A DNA stretch of 26,774 bases from PALSA-1336 sp038203095. GTDB lineage: Bacteria > Patescibacteriota > Doudnabacteria > UBA920. The notes under the pieces are model-generated. The model was not told the origin of the DNA. It ran no database searches and saw only the letters and a program-made list of their open reading frames with translations. Where the stretch lies: NCBI GenBank assembly GCA_038203095.1, contig JBBREH010000018.1:1-26774 (forward strand), given 5' to 3'. This document shows, piece after piece, positions 13,966 through 21,219 of this stretch (its first letter is position 1; each line of letters starts with the position of its first letter). Both the position numbers and the translations under genes were made by a program.

Positions 13966-14808
13966 TTAAAACGTCCTGTCCTTGCCCACAATCATCCTCA
14001 AGCGCTGGGGAATAATTTCTACCACGGCCGGGAATTTGGCCACGACGCGGCCGAGCATAGTTAGGGAAAGTCCGCGTGGCTCCAGGAATTCAATTTTTTT
14101 ACATTTAATTACCGTAGTGTTCGGCACTTTTTCCAATATCCCTTCGGCAATATTTTGACGGTGGGCTAAAACCTGCATTTTGCCCAGGCGCTCTAAAATT
14201 AACAAATCCAAATTGCCGTCGGTTGGATTGGCAATTTTTTCCCCGAACGAGGAAGTGGAACGTATATTAGCCACGAGCCCGCCTAAACCGTTTATAGTAA
14301 CATTATAAGAGTCGTCCACTCTAATAGTAAATGTCTTGGCTTCTGAAGACAAGAGTTTTAAACCCTGCCAAAGCCCTGCAGCTTTAATGTTGTGGGACAT
14401 TACGCCAAATTCCAAAAAGGAAATAAAATAGTTGCCGGCAATTTTAGCCAAATCAATTTTTTCTATCCTTCTGCCGGCAATAGTTTTCACGCCCACAAAA
14501 ATATTATTGATGCCTAAAATTTTAGACAATGTAGAATTTCCATCTAAAGGAATGAAGCCAAGTGTAAAATCGCGCCCTTTAAGTGAAGCCAGCATCAAAT
14601 TAAAAGTATCATCACTACCACAAGCCACCAAAGTTTTAGCCCCTCGCTGGCTGGCCGTGTCCACCAATTCCTGCACCGATCTTAACGGACTCACCCTCGC
14701 AATTTCGCCGGATACCTTGAATTCCGCCAAAAGTCCCGAAAGCTCGGTTTGGAATTTTTCAAACTTTTCAATGGGCAAAACGCCCTGGTCGACAATATAG
14801 TAATACAT
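13966..14808 (-). CDS. diacylglycerol/sphingosine kinase-like protein
   Basis: 280 aa. It matches the DAGK catalytic-domain family (YegS/DgkB type), which phosphorylates lipid alcohols with ATP at the inner membrane face. Visible: LVACGSDDTFNLMLASL (about 61-77) at the place of the GGDGT nucleotide loop, GFIPLDGNSTLSKILGI (about 84-100) at PxGTGNDFAR, and PTDGNLDLLILE (about 196-207) at the family DGxLD motif. The GGDGT loop is altered to GSDDT and the GTGN motif to DGNS, so activity is doubtful. It could be a divergent kinase or a lipid-binding relic. The ATG follows directly on the hairpin repeat 14811-14903. Confidence 0.6.
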   Translation of the reverse strand: MYYYIVDQGVLPIEKFEKFQTELSGLLAEFKVSGEIARVSPLRSVQELVDTASQRGAKTLVACGSDDTFNLMLASLKGRDFTLGFIPLDGNSTLSKILGINNIFVGVKTIAGRRIEKIDLAKIAGNYFISFLEFGVMSHNIKAAGLWQGLKLLSSEAKTFTIRVDDSYNVTINGLGGLVANIRSTSSFGEKIANPTDGNLDLLILERLGKMQVLAHRQNIAEGILEKVPNTTVIKCKKIEFLEPRGLSLTMLGRVVAKFPAVVEIIPQRLRMIVGKDRTF

Positions 14809-14810
14809 AA

Positions 14811-14903
14811 CTTTACGGATTACGGATTATTACGGATATACGGACAGACTCGTGCGCCCTGCGCCTTCCGTATATCCGTATGCGCCATCCGTACTCCGTA
14901 AAG
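14811..14903. repeat. long imperfect hairpin built from TTACGGAT units
   Basis: 14811-14844 begins CTTTACGGATTACGGAT and pairs with 14867-14903, which ends GTACTCCGTAAAG, with a 22-nt loop. It fills the gap between the bactofilin stop and the start of the lipid-kinase-like gene. TACGGATATACGGA is present in both arms. It may be a MITE-like repeat that now acts inside the transcript. Confidence 0.65.
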
Positions 14904-14905
14904 AT

Positions 14906-15328
14906 TTATTCTTCAGCTTCAATCTCGGACTCAATTTTCTTTTTTCCGTTTCCGTTAGTACCGCCGTTGACAACAGGCCCGTTAGCACCCATTGCGCATT
15001 TACCTGTAAACTGGGCGCCATCCTCAACCCTTAACACGGCACAAGAAATATCGCCGTTTATTTTGGCCGTACTTTGTAGGACCAAATGCCCGGTAATTTT
15101 AATATTGCCCTGAACTTCCCCGCCAATAATAGCATTACCGGCCAACACATCGGCCATAATTTTCGCTCCCGGTACCACAAATACGCTTTGGCTGGTTTGA
15201 ACTTTTCCTGAAACCTGGCCTTCTATTTTAATATTTCCTTCACTGTTTAAATCTCCCTGAATTTTAACGCTGGGTCCCACAACCGTTTCGGCTGGACCGC
15301 TTATGTCAGTGTCCTGCATTTTATCCAT
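14906..15328 (-). CDS. bactofilin family cytoskeletal protein
   Basis: 140 aa from ATG 15328, chosen because AAAGGA lies 7 nt upstream. A start at 15358 would leave that site unexplained. Bactofilins are beta-helical, nucleotide-free polymers that scaffold cell-wall enzymes or polar structures. The repeat pattern VVGPSVKIQGDLNSEGNIKI, EGQVSGKVQT, IMADVLAGNAIIGGEVQGNI and INGDISCAVLRVEDGAQFTG shows the regular Gly/Ile turns of the core (about 15-110). A Gly/Asn-rich and charged tail follows. It lies 43 bp after DUF4446, in one operon with the lipid-kinase-like and exonuclease genes. Confidence 0.9.
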   Translation of the reverse strand: MDKMQDTDISGPAETVVGPSVKIQGDLNSEGNIKIEGQVSGKVQTSQSVFVVPGAKIMADVLAGNAIIGGEVQGNIKITGHLVLQSTAKINGDISCAVLRVEDGAQFTGKCAMGANGPVVNGGTNGNGKKKIESEIEAEE

Positions 15329-15371
15329 AAATTTTCCTTTCTGATGGTTAAATACCATATTTAATTTAAAA

Positions 15372-15872
15372 TTAATTTGCTTTAGAAAGTTGATATTTAC
15401 TATCCGCCTCCCTGACTGCCTGCAATTCTTCCTCTGTTAACTGGGTTTCGCTTTTGCCGTTGTCTATTTTTTTTGTATAAATTCGATTTTGCTGTCGCCC
15501 GTGCATTGAAGTTAGAACTAAACCGTTATTCTGCCGGTCTAGAATCGCTAACACAAAGCTAAAGTTTCCGCCGCCATCATTGAAAGGATTAAACCGCACT
15601 ACTCCGACCTTTTGCACGGCAAAACCAAAATCGTGCACAAGTCGAGCTAAAGTATTTTCCAGCGCGGCCTGATTTTCCCGGATCTCTTTGAGCTCATTTT
15701 GCAGGGAACAAATGACATCTTCTAAATTTGCAGCGCTGTTGCCGGAAAAAAATGTTTTGCGCAGTTTGTTCAAAGAAACAATTTGCCAGACACAATAACC
15801 TAAGCCCAAAATAGCCAAAAGGCTTAAAATTAAGGCTAGATTAGGCAAAAAAATGCTCACCCCATTAGGCAT
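15372..15872 (-). CDS. DUF4446 family membrane-anchored protein
   Basis: 166 aa. One N-terminal membrane helix (about 8-32), a coiled-coil stretch (about 48-80: LEDVICSLQNELKEIRENQAALENTL), and the DUF4446 C-terminal domain with VGVVRFNPFNDGGGNFSFVL, NNGLVLTSMHGRQQNRIYTK and the LTEEELQAV end. The function is unknown. The cytoplasmic domain next to a bactofilin suggests a link to envelope or polarity scaffolds. The start motif ATGCCTAATGGGGTG resembles that of the SBP gene. A GTG at codon 5 is an alternative start. First gene of the operon to 11588. Confidence 0.85.
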   Translation of the reverse strand: MPNGVSIFLPNLALILSLLAILGLGYCVWQIVSLNKLRKTFFSGNSAANLEDVICSLQNELKEIRENQAALENTLARLVHDFGFAVQKVGVVRFNPFNDGGGNFSFVLAILDRQNNGLVLTSMHGRQQNRIYTKKIDNGKSETQLTEEELQAVREADSKYQLSKAN

Positions 15873-15956
15873 ACAATTTTTGAAATATTAAAATAATAAT
15901 AGACAATTTCCCCTATGGTTATAAATAATTCTGATTAACCATAGTGTCTAACGGTG
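15859..15956 (-). promoter_or_regulatory. inverted start-codon motif pair upstream of DUF4446, with inner hairpin
   Basis: 15859-15872 (minus strand ATGCCTAATGGGGT, the gene start) and 15944-15956 (plus strand GTGTCTAACGGTG) form an imperfect inverted pair with a 71-nt gap, nearly the spacing of the SBP pair (70 nt). Inside, CTATGGTTA (15913-15921) and TAACCATAG (15936-15944) form a perfect 9-bp hairpin. Confidence 0.4.
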
Positions 15957-15990
15957 CAAGTAGCTAAAGCATTGTAGCACTACTTAAGGG

Positions 15991-16020
15991 TTGCTTTCAA
16001 ATAGCCGTAAATGTTATAAT
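15991..16020 (+). promoter_or_regulatory. extended -10 promoter of the 70-aa gene
   Basis: TTGCTT (15991-15996), 18 nt, TATAAT (16015-16020), with TG one base before the -10. The expected start is near 16027, giving a 5' UTR of about 28 nt. Confidence 0.65.
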
Positions 16021-16055
16021 GTTGATGAAATTATTAGTAAACTCAATTTAATATT

Positions 16056-16268
16056 ATGTCAAAAAAGCACCGAACCCAGGGTTTTAATCAAACGTCGCCA
16101 CAAACAACGACTATGTCTCATCAAGAGGAATACAGTATTATTAAATTTGATTTAATAAAAGTACTCGTTTTAAATTTGGTCTATTTAGGTGCGATTATAT
16201 TTTTATACCTTGCCAACCAAAAATCGCATATTTTAGATACCTGGTTCGCAAAGATGCTACATTTTTAA
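16056..16268 (+). CDS. small single-helix membrane protein, unknown function
   Basis: 70 aa. A polar, Gln/Thr-rich N-terminus (1-28), then IIKFDLIKVLVLNLVYLGAI into one membrane helix (about 33-52), and a short basic tail ending WFAKMLHF. It has a good promoter (15991-16020) but no Shine-Dalgarno. Met20 is an alternative start. It is divergent from DUF4446. Proteins of this size and pattern recur in CPR genomes without known function. No partner gene is evident downstream. Confidence 0.6.
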   Translation: MSKKHRTQGFNQTSPQTTTMSHQEEYSIIKFDLIKVLVLNLVYLGAIIFLYLANQKSHILDTWFAKMLHF

Positions 16269-16281
16269 ACTATAATCTTTA

Positions 16282-16313
16282 CGCAGATAGCGACGCTGAT
16301 ATAAACGCGGAAC
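16282..16313. repeat. ACGCNGAT short repeat
   Basis: Three imperfect units, ACGCAGAT (16282), ACGCTGAT (16293) and ACGCGGAA (16305), spaced 11-12 nt. It looks like a remnant of a dispersed repeat. It opens the 355-bp gap 16269-16623, whose other contents are the 55-bp element, a terminator and the murA promoter. A TATAAT at about 16271-16276 might start a short transcript. Confidence 0.35.
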
Positions 16314-16421
16314 CACAAAGTTCTCTCCTCTTGCCCTGACGTTTGTCGGGGTTGAGTAAATATGTCAACGGAAGCAACCAGCACATCATCAGCTTTCGAC
16401 GACAGAGAGATTGTGGTCAAT

Positions 16422-16476
16422 TGTAGCGGAGGCCATGGGCCTCCATTTTACAGGCAGGCCAATGGCCTGCGCTACA
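16422..16476. mobile_element. 55-bp TGTAGCG palindromic element, copy 1
   Basis: Terminal repeats TGTAGCG/CGCTACA (16422-16428, 16470-16476) enclose two hairpins, GGAGGCC/GGGCCTCC and GCAGGCC/GGCCTGC. The fold would be a three-way junction. Copy 2 at 24919-24973 has the same length and termini but unrelated inner stems. Confidence 0.65.
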
Positions 16477-16529
16477 TCAGACATGCAATAATTCCCCCAA
16501 CGCCCATAAATTTGCTCTCGTATTTTCCG

Positions 16530-16553
16530 CCCGCCTCATTTAAGGCGGGTTTT
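16530..16553 (+). terminator. intrinsic terminator
   Basis: CCCGCCT (16530-16536), a 6-nt loop and AGGCGGG (16543-16549), followed by TTTT. It would end plus-strand transcripts from the 70-aa gene before the murA-like promoter. Confidence 0.7.
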
Positions 16554-16585
16554 GTCATATATGATATAAAAAGTGGATATATAGT

Positions 16586-16614
16586 TTGACCGCAAACCAA
16601 AAAGCTGATATCAT
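16586..16614 (+). promoter_or_regulatory. promoter of the XRE-MurA gene
   Basis: TTGACC (16586-16591), 17 nt, TATCAT (16609-16614), ending 9 nt before the ATG, so the leader is only a few nt. Palindromes TCATATATGA (about 16556-16565) and TGATATCA (16607-16614, on the -10) are possible sites for the protein's own HTH domain. Confidence 0.6.
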
Positions 16615-16623
16615 ATACTATAT

Positions 16624-18147
16624 ATGGTTAAATCTACTTTTAATGACCAACAACGCATCGGCAGGTTCATTGCCGAAATTAGGCAGCTAAAAGGCTTTAC
16701 ACAAGGGGCCTTTGCCAAAGCGCTTAAAACCAGCCAGTCGGCTGTGGCCAGAATGGAAAACGGCCAGCAAAATCTAACCACGGAAATGTTAGCAAAAATT
16801 AGCGGGGCGCTTAACCACGAAATTATTACTTTGGCCGACAGGTCTGTGAGTTTTCAAATTCAGGGCGGGCACAAACTCGCGGGCACGGTTTCCGTAAACA
16901 CTTCCAAAAATGCCGCGGTGGCGCTTTTATGCGCATCTCTGCTTAACCAAGGAAAGACGATTTTAAAAAATGTGCCAAAAATTGAGGAAGTTTATCGGGT
17001 CATAGAAGTTTTAATCAGCATCGGAGTTTATATTAAATGGCAGGGTGCGGATATAGAAATCCAACCTGGAAAAATTAACCTGAATAAGATAGACAAAGAA
17101 GCAGCGGTTAAAACCCGGAGTGTGTTAATGCTACTTGGACCCCTTTCTCATTTATTACCACATTTTAACCTGCCTTTAGCTGGCGGCTGTAAATTAGGCG
17201 AACGCACGGTTAGGCCTCATTTATTTGCTTTGGAAAAACTTGGGGTGGATATTAAGACTCATCATGACCATTACTCCGTCACCGCTCAGAAATTACACGC
17301 TAGCAATGTTGTGCTGTACGAAATGGGCGACACAGTCACGGAAAATGCGCTTATGACCGCGGCCAAAATCAACGGCACCACGACCATTAAATTGGCTTCT
17401 GCCAATTATATGGTACGAGATTTATGTCATTTCCTAATTTCTCTGGGTATAAAAATAGATGGTATGGGCACCAGCACTCTAGTTGTTCATGGCAAGGCTA
17501 ATATTAATCAAAGAACGGTTTTTTATTTAAGCGAAGACCCCATAGAAGCTATGTTATTTTTGTCTTTGTCTGCCACGACAAATTCATCAATTACGATTGA
17601 ACGCTGTCCAATTGATTTTTTAGAATTAGAACTGCTTAAACTGGAAAAGATGGGTTTTAAATATCAAATCATAAAAAAATACAAAAGCCTTAATGGAATA
17701 ACTAATTTGGTTGATATTAAAACTTTATCTTCTAAATTAACCGCGCTGGAAGAAAAAATCCACCCGCAAACTTCGGCCGCGGGAATTAACATAGACAACC
17801 TTCCATTCTTTGTGCCCATTGCCACCCGGGCCGAGGGCACCACGCTTATTCACGACTGGGTTTACGAAAATCGCGCAATTTATTATATGGAGCTAAACAA
17901 ATTGCGTGCTAATATAATTTTGGCTGACCCGCACCGCGTGTTTGTAAAAGGCCCAACCGAACTTAAAGGCGAAGAAATTATTTGTCCGCCTGCCCTGCGC
18001 CCTGCCGCAATTATCTTAATTGCAATGCTAGCCGCCAAAGGCACCTCCGTCCTTCGCAACGTCTACTCTATTAACCGCGGTTACGAAAACCTGGTTCAGC
18101 GCCTGCAAGCCTTAGGCGCCAAGATAGAAATAATACACAGTTTTTGA
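16624..18147 (+). CDS. XRE helix-turn-helix fused to MurA-like enolpyruvyl transferase
   Basis: 507 aa. Residues about 10-70 are an XRE-type HTH (FIAEIRQLKGFTQGAFAKAL, TSQSAVARMENGQQN). From about 77 on it is a UDP-GlcNAc 1-carboxyvinyltransferase fold, the first committed step of peptidoglycan synthesis. Key residues remain: SKNAA (K95, N96), GGCKLGERTVRPH with the PEP-reactive Cys at 189, an Asp in AGINIDNL (D391) at the place of the general base, and the C-terminal RPAAIILIAMLAAKGTSVL and NRGYENLVQRLQALGA. The usual GARPVD is changed to GERTVR, so substrate or activity may differ. It could be an enzyme that also regulates, or a sensor that uses the MurA fold. The upstream palindromes favour DNA binding. 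Confidence 0.85.
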   Translation: MVKSTFNDQQRIGRFIAEIRQLKGFTQGAFAKALKTSQSAVARMENGQQNLTTEMLAKISGALNHEIITLADRSVSFQIQGGHKLAGTVSVNTSKNAAVALLCASLLNQGKTILKNVPKIEEVYRVIEVLISIGVYIKWQGADIEIQPGKINLNKIDKEAAVKTRSVLMLLGPLSHLLPHFNLPLAGGCKLGERTVRPHLFALEKLGVDIKTHHDHYSVTAQKLHASNVVLYEMGDTVTENALMTAAKINGTTTIKLASANYMVRDLCHFLISLGIKIDGMGTSTLVVHGKANINQRTVFYLSEDPIEAMLFLSLSATTNSSITIERCPIDFLELELLKLEKMGFKYQIIKKYKSLNGITNLVDIKTLSSKLTALEEKIHPQTSAAGINIDNLPFFVPIATRAEGTTLIHDWVYENRAIYYMELNKLRANIILADPHRVFVKGPTELKGEEIICPPALRPAAIILIAMLAAKGTSVLRNVYSINRGYENLVQRLQALGAKIEIIHSF

Positions 18148-18234
18148 TTTTCCCAATAAGAATCTTTGCTAACAACATTAATAGTTAGCCGATTTATTGC
18201 CTGTTTAACCTTCGCTCAAAGCCTCCACTCAAAA

Positions 18235-18259
18235 AAAACCGCTCAATCTGAGCGGTTTT
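18235..18259. terminator. bidirectional terminator between convergent genes
   Basis: AAAACCGCTCA (18235-18245), loop ATC, TGAGCGGTTTT (18249-18259): a perfect 11-bp stem with A and T tracts at its base, serving both the murA-like gene (plus) and the methyltransferase-like gene (minus). Confidence 0.8.
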
Positions 18260-18262
18260 AAA

Positions 18263-18742
18263 TTATTTCACTTTTCTTCTCAATAGCCGCGGAACAAACA
18301 TTGGTACGCGCTGTTTGTAGTCACGGTAGTCCTGTAAAAATTTCTCTTCCAAAAGCCGCTCTTCCAGGTTGGCCCAGAAAATTAATACTGCCATTAACCA
18401 AATCACCACGGCCAAAATTTGAAAAGTTGGGTAAAAAATTAAAATTGACCAGCCTAAAATTATATCTGCCAAATACATTGGGTGCCTCACTACCGCGTAC
18501 TGGCCTTCAGTAACCAATTCGTCAATATTATGGATTGATGTGGAAGCCTTACGATGAACTTTTAAAGCCATGCCCTTAACATACAGCCAGTTTATACTCG
18601 CCAAAATCAAAACCACTATACCAAAACTGCTTTTATCAAACAAATAACCCATTGGTACAATTTGCCAAAGAACCAGCGCCCCTACAAGCACTACCAGCCA
18701 CATGATTAAAGGATGAGATAACCGATCTTTAAATTTATTCAT
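18263..18742 (-). CDS. isoprenylcysteine carboxyl methyltransferase-like membrane protein
   Basis: 159 aa with about four to five membrane helices. The signature is ELVTEGQYAVVRHPMYLADI (about 75-94), the conserved GxYxxvRHPxY SAM-binding motif of the ICMT/PEMT family, followed by LEERLLEEKFLQDYRDYKQR, the usual RHPMYL...EExxLxxxF...Y pair. Bacterial members methylate small hydrophobic or lipid acceptors that are mostly unknown. It is convergent with the murA-like gene and alone in its unit. The family is clear; the substrate is not. Confidence 0.85.
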   Translation of the reverse strand: MNKFKDRLSHPLIMWLVVLVGALVLWQIVPMGYLFDKSSFGIVVLILASINWLYVKGMALKVHRKASTSIHNIDELVTEGQYAVVRHPMYLADIILGWSILIFYPTFQILAVVIWLMAVLIFWANLEERLLEEKFLQDYRDYKQRVPMFVPRLLRRKVK

Positions 18743-18815
18743 TTTTGTTACTTAAAATTATAAATTAAGTTTAGCATACAAGGGTTAATTTACAAAGACG
18801 TATTTCTCAAAAAAG

Positions 18816-18824
18816 TGATATAAT
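18816..18824 (+). promoter_or_regulatory. extended -10 box of the metallopeptidase/ABC operon
   Basis: TGATATAAT (18816-18824), a perfect TGnTATAAT, ends 6 nt before the ATG at 18831. No good -35 is seen. It implies a leaderless message. Confidence 0.6.
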
Positions 18825-18830
18825 TAGATT

Positions 18831-20261
18831 ATGCTTCGAGAACAGCCATCAGAATTTATACAAAAACTTGCCCAAGTTCGTTCTATGCCTCAGGAATTTG
18901 GCACGTCTGAAGAATCGCAAGACGATAAATTTAAACGCGAACGACGATCCACTGAAAAACGCGATGCCGCGAGAATTTTACGTATGGAAGTTTTACTAGA
19001 TAACGCCAAATGCGCTCGTGTTATGGTTTTGGCATTGGAAGAAAATCCCAAAATTTCAGTTGAGGATCTACAAAATTTGTTGGCTCAACAAGTTGAGGTT
19101 ATCCACCCAGAGGTGGCCGCAACCTTTGCTGCAGAATTAGTTACTACCAGCCAGCGAGTGCAAGAAACTATCGCAGAATTAAAAATCGAGTCAAGTAAAA
19201 AACGTCAGGGTATGGCCATGCTTTTATATCACCGTCTGCTGATCGAAGGGTTAAGAAAACCTAATAAAGGCGAGATGTCTTTGCCTAAAGGCGAAGTGAG
19301 GCTAGGCGGCACTTATCCTTTAGCTGTGCAGCTGGATGTTATTGACGATGCTGACTACCAAGCTTTAACAGAAGAAAGGGTTGTTCGTGTTACCAAACCG
19401 GCAGACATAAAACAGGCGCGCGGATTTAATAAGCAGTCTCCTAAAAAAGATTCTTTGGCCGAGATGTTCCGAGAGTTGGCCGGAAATAATGTTGACTTTC
19501 CCGTTATTGTAGTGTGCCCAGGAAGAACTGAGCCAGGCGATAGGATTACTCGCAGGCACGAACAAGGACATTCGCAACATACGATTTTTGAAAAGGTGTT
19601 GGAAGCAAAAGGAAAAAAGTTTATTTGGGGTGAGCCGGAGTGGGATGGAGGAGTTAGTAATGCTAAATTAGAAAAGCTATGGAACGAAGATGAAAGCAAA
19701 GCCAGAAATTCCATTTACTGGATACAAATTCAACAAAAGGCTACAGCCTGCGCTAAACGGGAATTTTTTGCTGATGCAGCGGCTGGACAAGGAAACTTGT
19801 TAGATGCAAGTTCTATGAATAGCTTACAGTACAATGCCTATGATTATTTTAAAGCTTTAGGTATCAATCCTAAATCAAATTTGCATAAAGCTTTAAGGCA
19901 AGAGTACCTACAGACGCTAGAATCTGCGGCCGAGCAATTTAGTGATGTTGTTAAAGGTTACTATGCTTTAGGCTTAGGAGAAAGGGCCGAACTGATGGTT
20001 TGGGTGGGCGCGCAAATTCCTTTGGATCAGTGGTCACGGCAATTTGCTGGGGCTAACTTTCAGTTAGAAGCTAACCGTTTACGCCGGATAGCCAGGTTTT
20101 ATTCCGCTGGTTTGGAAGACGATGATGAGACGGAAAAAGAGCGCCGTAAAGATTTAATTAATAATATGATTAGCGAGATGAAGACTCAGCAAGATAAACC
20201 CTTAATTCCTATCTTAGATCGTTACGAAAAAAAATTTAATATCCCGGAAGATTTTCATTAA
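18831..20261 (+). CDS. putative zincin metallopeptidase (HExxH), unknown family
   Basis: 476 aa, soluble, no signal peptide or membrane helix. RRHEQGHSQH contains HEQGH (H243, E244, H247), the zinc-binding HExxH. About 64 residues on, AKREFFADAAAG supplies ExxxD (E311, D315), the third-ligand pattern of gluzincins such as M48. The N-terminal third (about 20-130) is charged and helical with coiled-coil character. The C-terminal third is helical and ends DRYEKKFNIPEDFH. I do not recognise the family. The stop is followed after 3 nt by the ATG of an ABC permease, so the two are co-transcribed. A cytoplasmic protease linked to this transporter is an inference. An alternative is a non-peptidase toxin-like zincin. 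Confidence 0.6.
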   Translation: MLREQPSEFIQKLAQVRSMPQEFGTSEESQDDKFKRERRSTEKRDAARILRMEVLLDNAKCARVMVLALEENPKISVEDLQNLLAQQVEVIHPEVAATFAAELVTTSQRVQETIAELKIESSKKRQGMAMLLYHRLLIEGLRKPNKGEMSLPKGEVRLGGTYPLAVQLDVIDDADYQALTEERVVRVTKPADIKQARGFNKQSPKKDSLAEMFRELAGNNVDFPVIVVCPGRTEPGDRITRRHEQGHSQHTIFEKVLEAKGKKFIWGEPEWDGGVSNAKLEKLWNEDESKARNSIYWIQIQQKATACAKREFFADAAAGQGNLLDASSMNSLQYNAYDYFKALGINPKSNLHKALRQEYLQTLESAAEQFSDVVKGYYALGLGERAELMVWVGAQIPLDQWSRQFAGANFQLEANRLRRIARFYSAGLEDDDETEKERRKDLINNMISEMKTQQDKPLIPILDRYEKKFNIPEDFH

Positions 20262-20264
20262 ACC

Positions 20265-21089
20265 ATGTATCAACCCAAACACATCCAGCACTACCATCGC
20301 CATATGAGCATTAGCTATCCGGTTTCGCGGAGCCAGCGGGTGTACTCTTTTGTGGTAGTGCCGGTGGCTTTACTACTTGCGGTATTTTTTGTCATTTCTC
20401 GTTTGGGAGTAAAAAATTTACCGCTCGAACAAACCATTACATGGGGTTACCTTATTTCCGCGCTCTCGGTAAGCTTTGCCCGTTTACTTTTGGCCTATGT
20501 ACTGGCGGTGGCTTTGGCCATACCATTGGCACTATTAATTAACCACAGCCCCAAGGCCGAACGAATTTTATTTCCGCTGTTTGATATTATCCAGTCTGTG
20601 CCGGTCTTGGCTTTTTTCCCGGTGGTAATTTTATTTTTCATTCACTACAACTTTTATAACGGCGCCGCGATTTTTGTTTTGCTCATCACTATGGCCTGGA
20701 GTATAGTATTCAGCGCGGTCGGGGGTTTGCGGGTTATTCCTGGCGACGTAAAGGCTGCGGCTAAAGTCTTTGGGCTGACCGGCTTAAAATACATAGATAG
20801 AATTTTACTGCCGGCAATTGTGCCCTATTTGGTAACCGGTTCACTTTTGGCCTGGGCCGGGGGTTGGAACATAATTATTGTGGCTGAGGTTTTGCATACC
20901 TACATTCCGGGCGGCAACGCCAGCATGGATTTATTTGGCATTGGCAGTGTGCTGGTGGCAACTTCCGCCTCCAACCAACAGCATAATTTTTTTATGGCGT
21001 TGATTGTGTTGATTATTTTTGTCGGCTTGCTAAACTTTTTTGTTTGGCAAAGACTATTAAAGTACGCGGAGAAATATAAATTTGAGTAA
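20265..21089 (+). CDS. ABC transporter permease (NitT/TauT/SsuC type)
   Basis: 274 aa with about six membrane helices. BPD_transp_1 domain: SALSVSFARLLLAYVLAVAL, IIQSVPVLAFFPVVILFF (typical P-x-x-A/F-P segment of this subfamily) and the EAA loop GDVKAAAKVFGLTGLKYIDR followed by LLPAIVPYLVTGSLLAW. Homologues form homodimeric channels for nitrate, taurine, sulfonate or thiamine precursors. Met14 is an alternative start. It begins 3 nt after the metallopeptidase stop. The matching ATPase is 130 bp downstream. No substrate-binding protein is present beside them, so the ligand and direction are unknown. Confidence 0.9.
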   Translation: MYQPKHIQHYHRHMSISYPVSRSQRVYSFVVVPVALLLAVFFVISRLGVKNLPLEQTITWGYLISALSVSFARLLLAYVLAVALAIPLALLINHSPKAERILFPLFDIIQSVPVLAFFPVVILFFIHYNFYNGAAIFVLLITMAWSIVFSAVGGLRVIPGDVKAAAKVFGLTGLKYIDRILLPAIVPYLVTGSLLAWAGGWNIIIVAEVLHTYIPGGNASMDLFGIGSVLVATSASNQQHNFFMALIVLIIFVGLLNFFVWQRLLKYAEKYKFE

Positions 21090-21219
21090 TCTACAAAACT
21101 ACAGAAAAGAGACACTACAAATGACTACAAAAACTCCGTACATCATCCCAAAATTTTTTACTCTTTGGACATCATCGGCAAAGTAAAAAATGTCCTAGAT
21201 CCAGAACTAAAGACTCTTT

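Noticed and set aside
16362..16589. 75-codon ORF starting ATGTCAACGGAAGC
   Set aside because: It runs through the 55-bp palindromic element, the terminator at 16530-16553 and into the murA-like promoter, and has no protein-like composition beyond the first 20 codons.
21121..21186. 21-codon ORF between the ABC permease and ATPase
   Set aside because: No Shine-Dalgarno, no recognisable composition, and nothing but length to support it.
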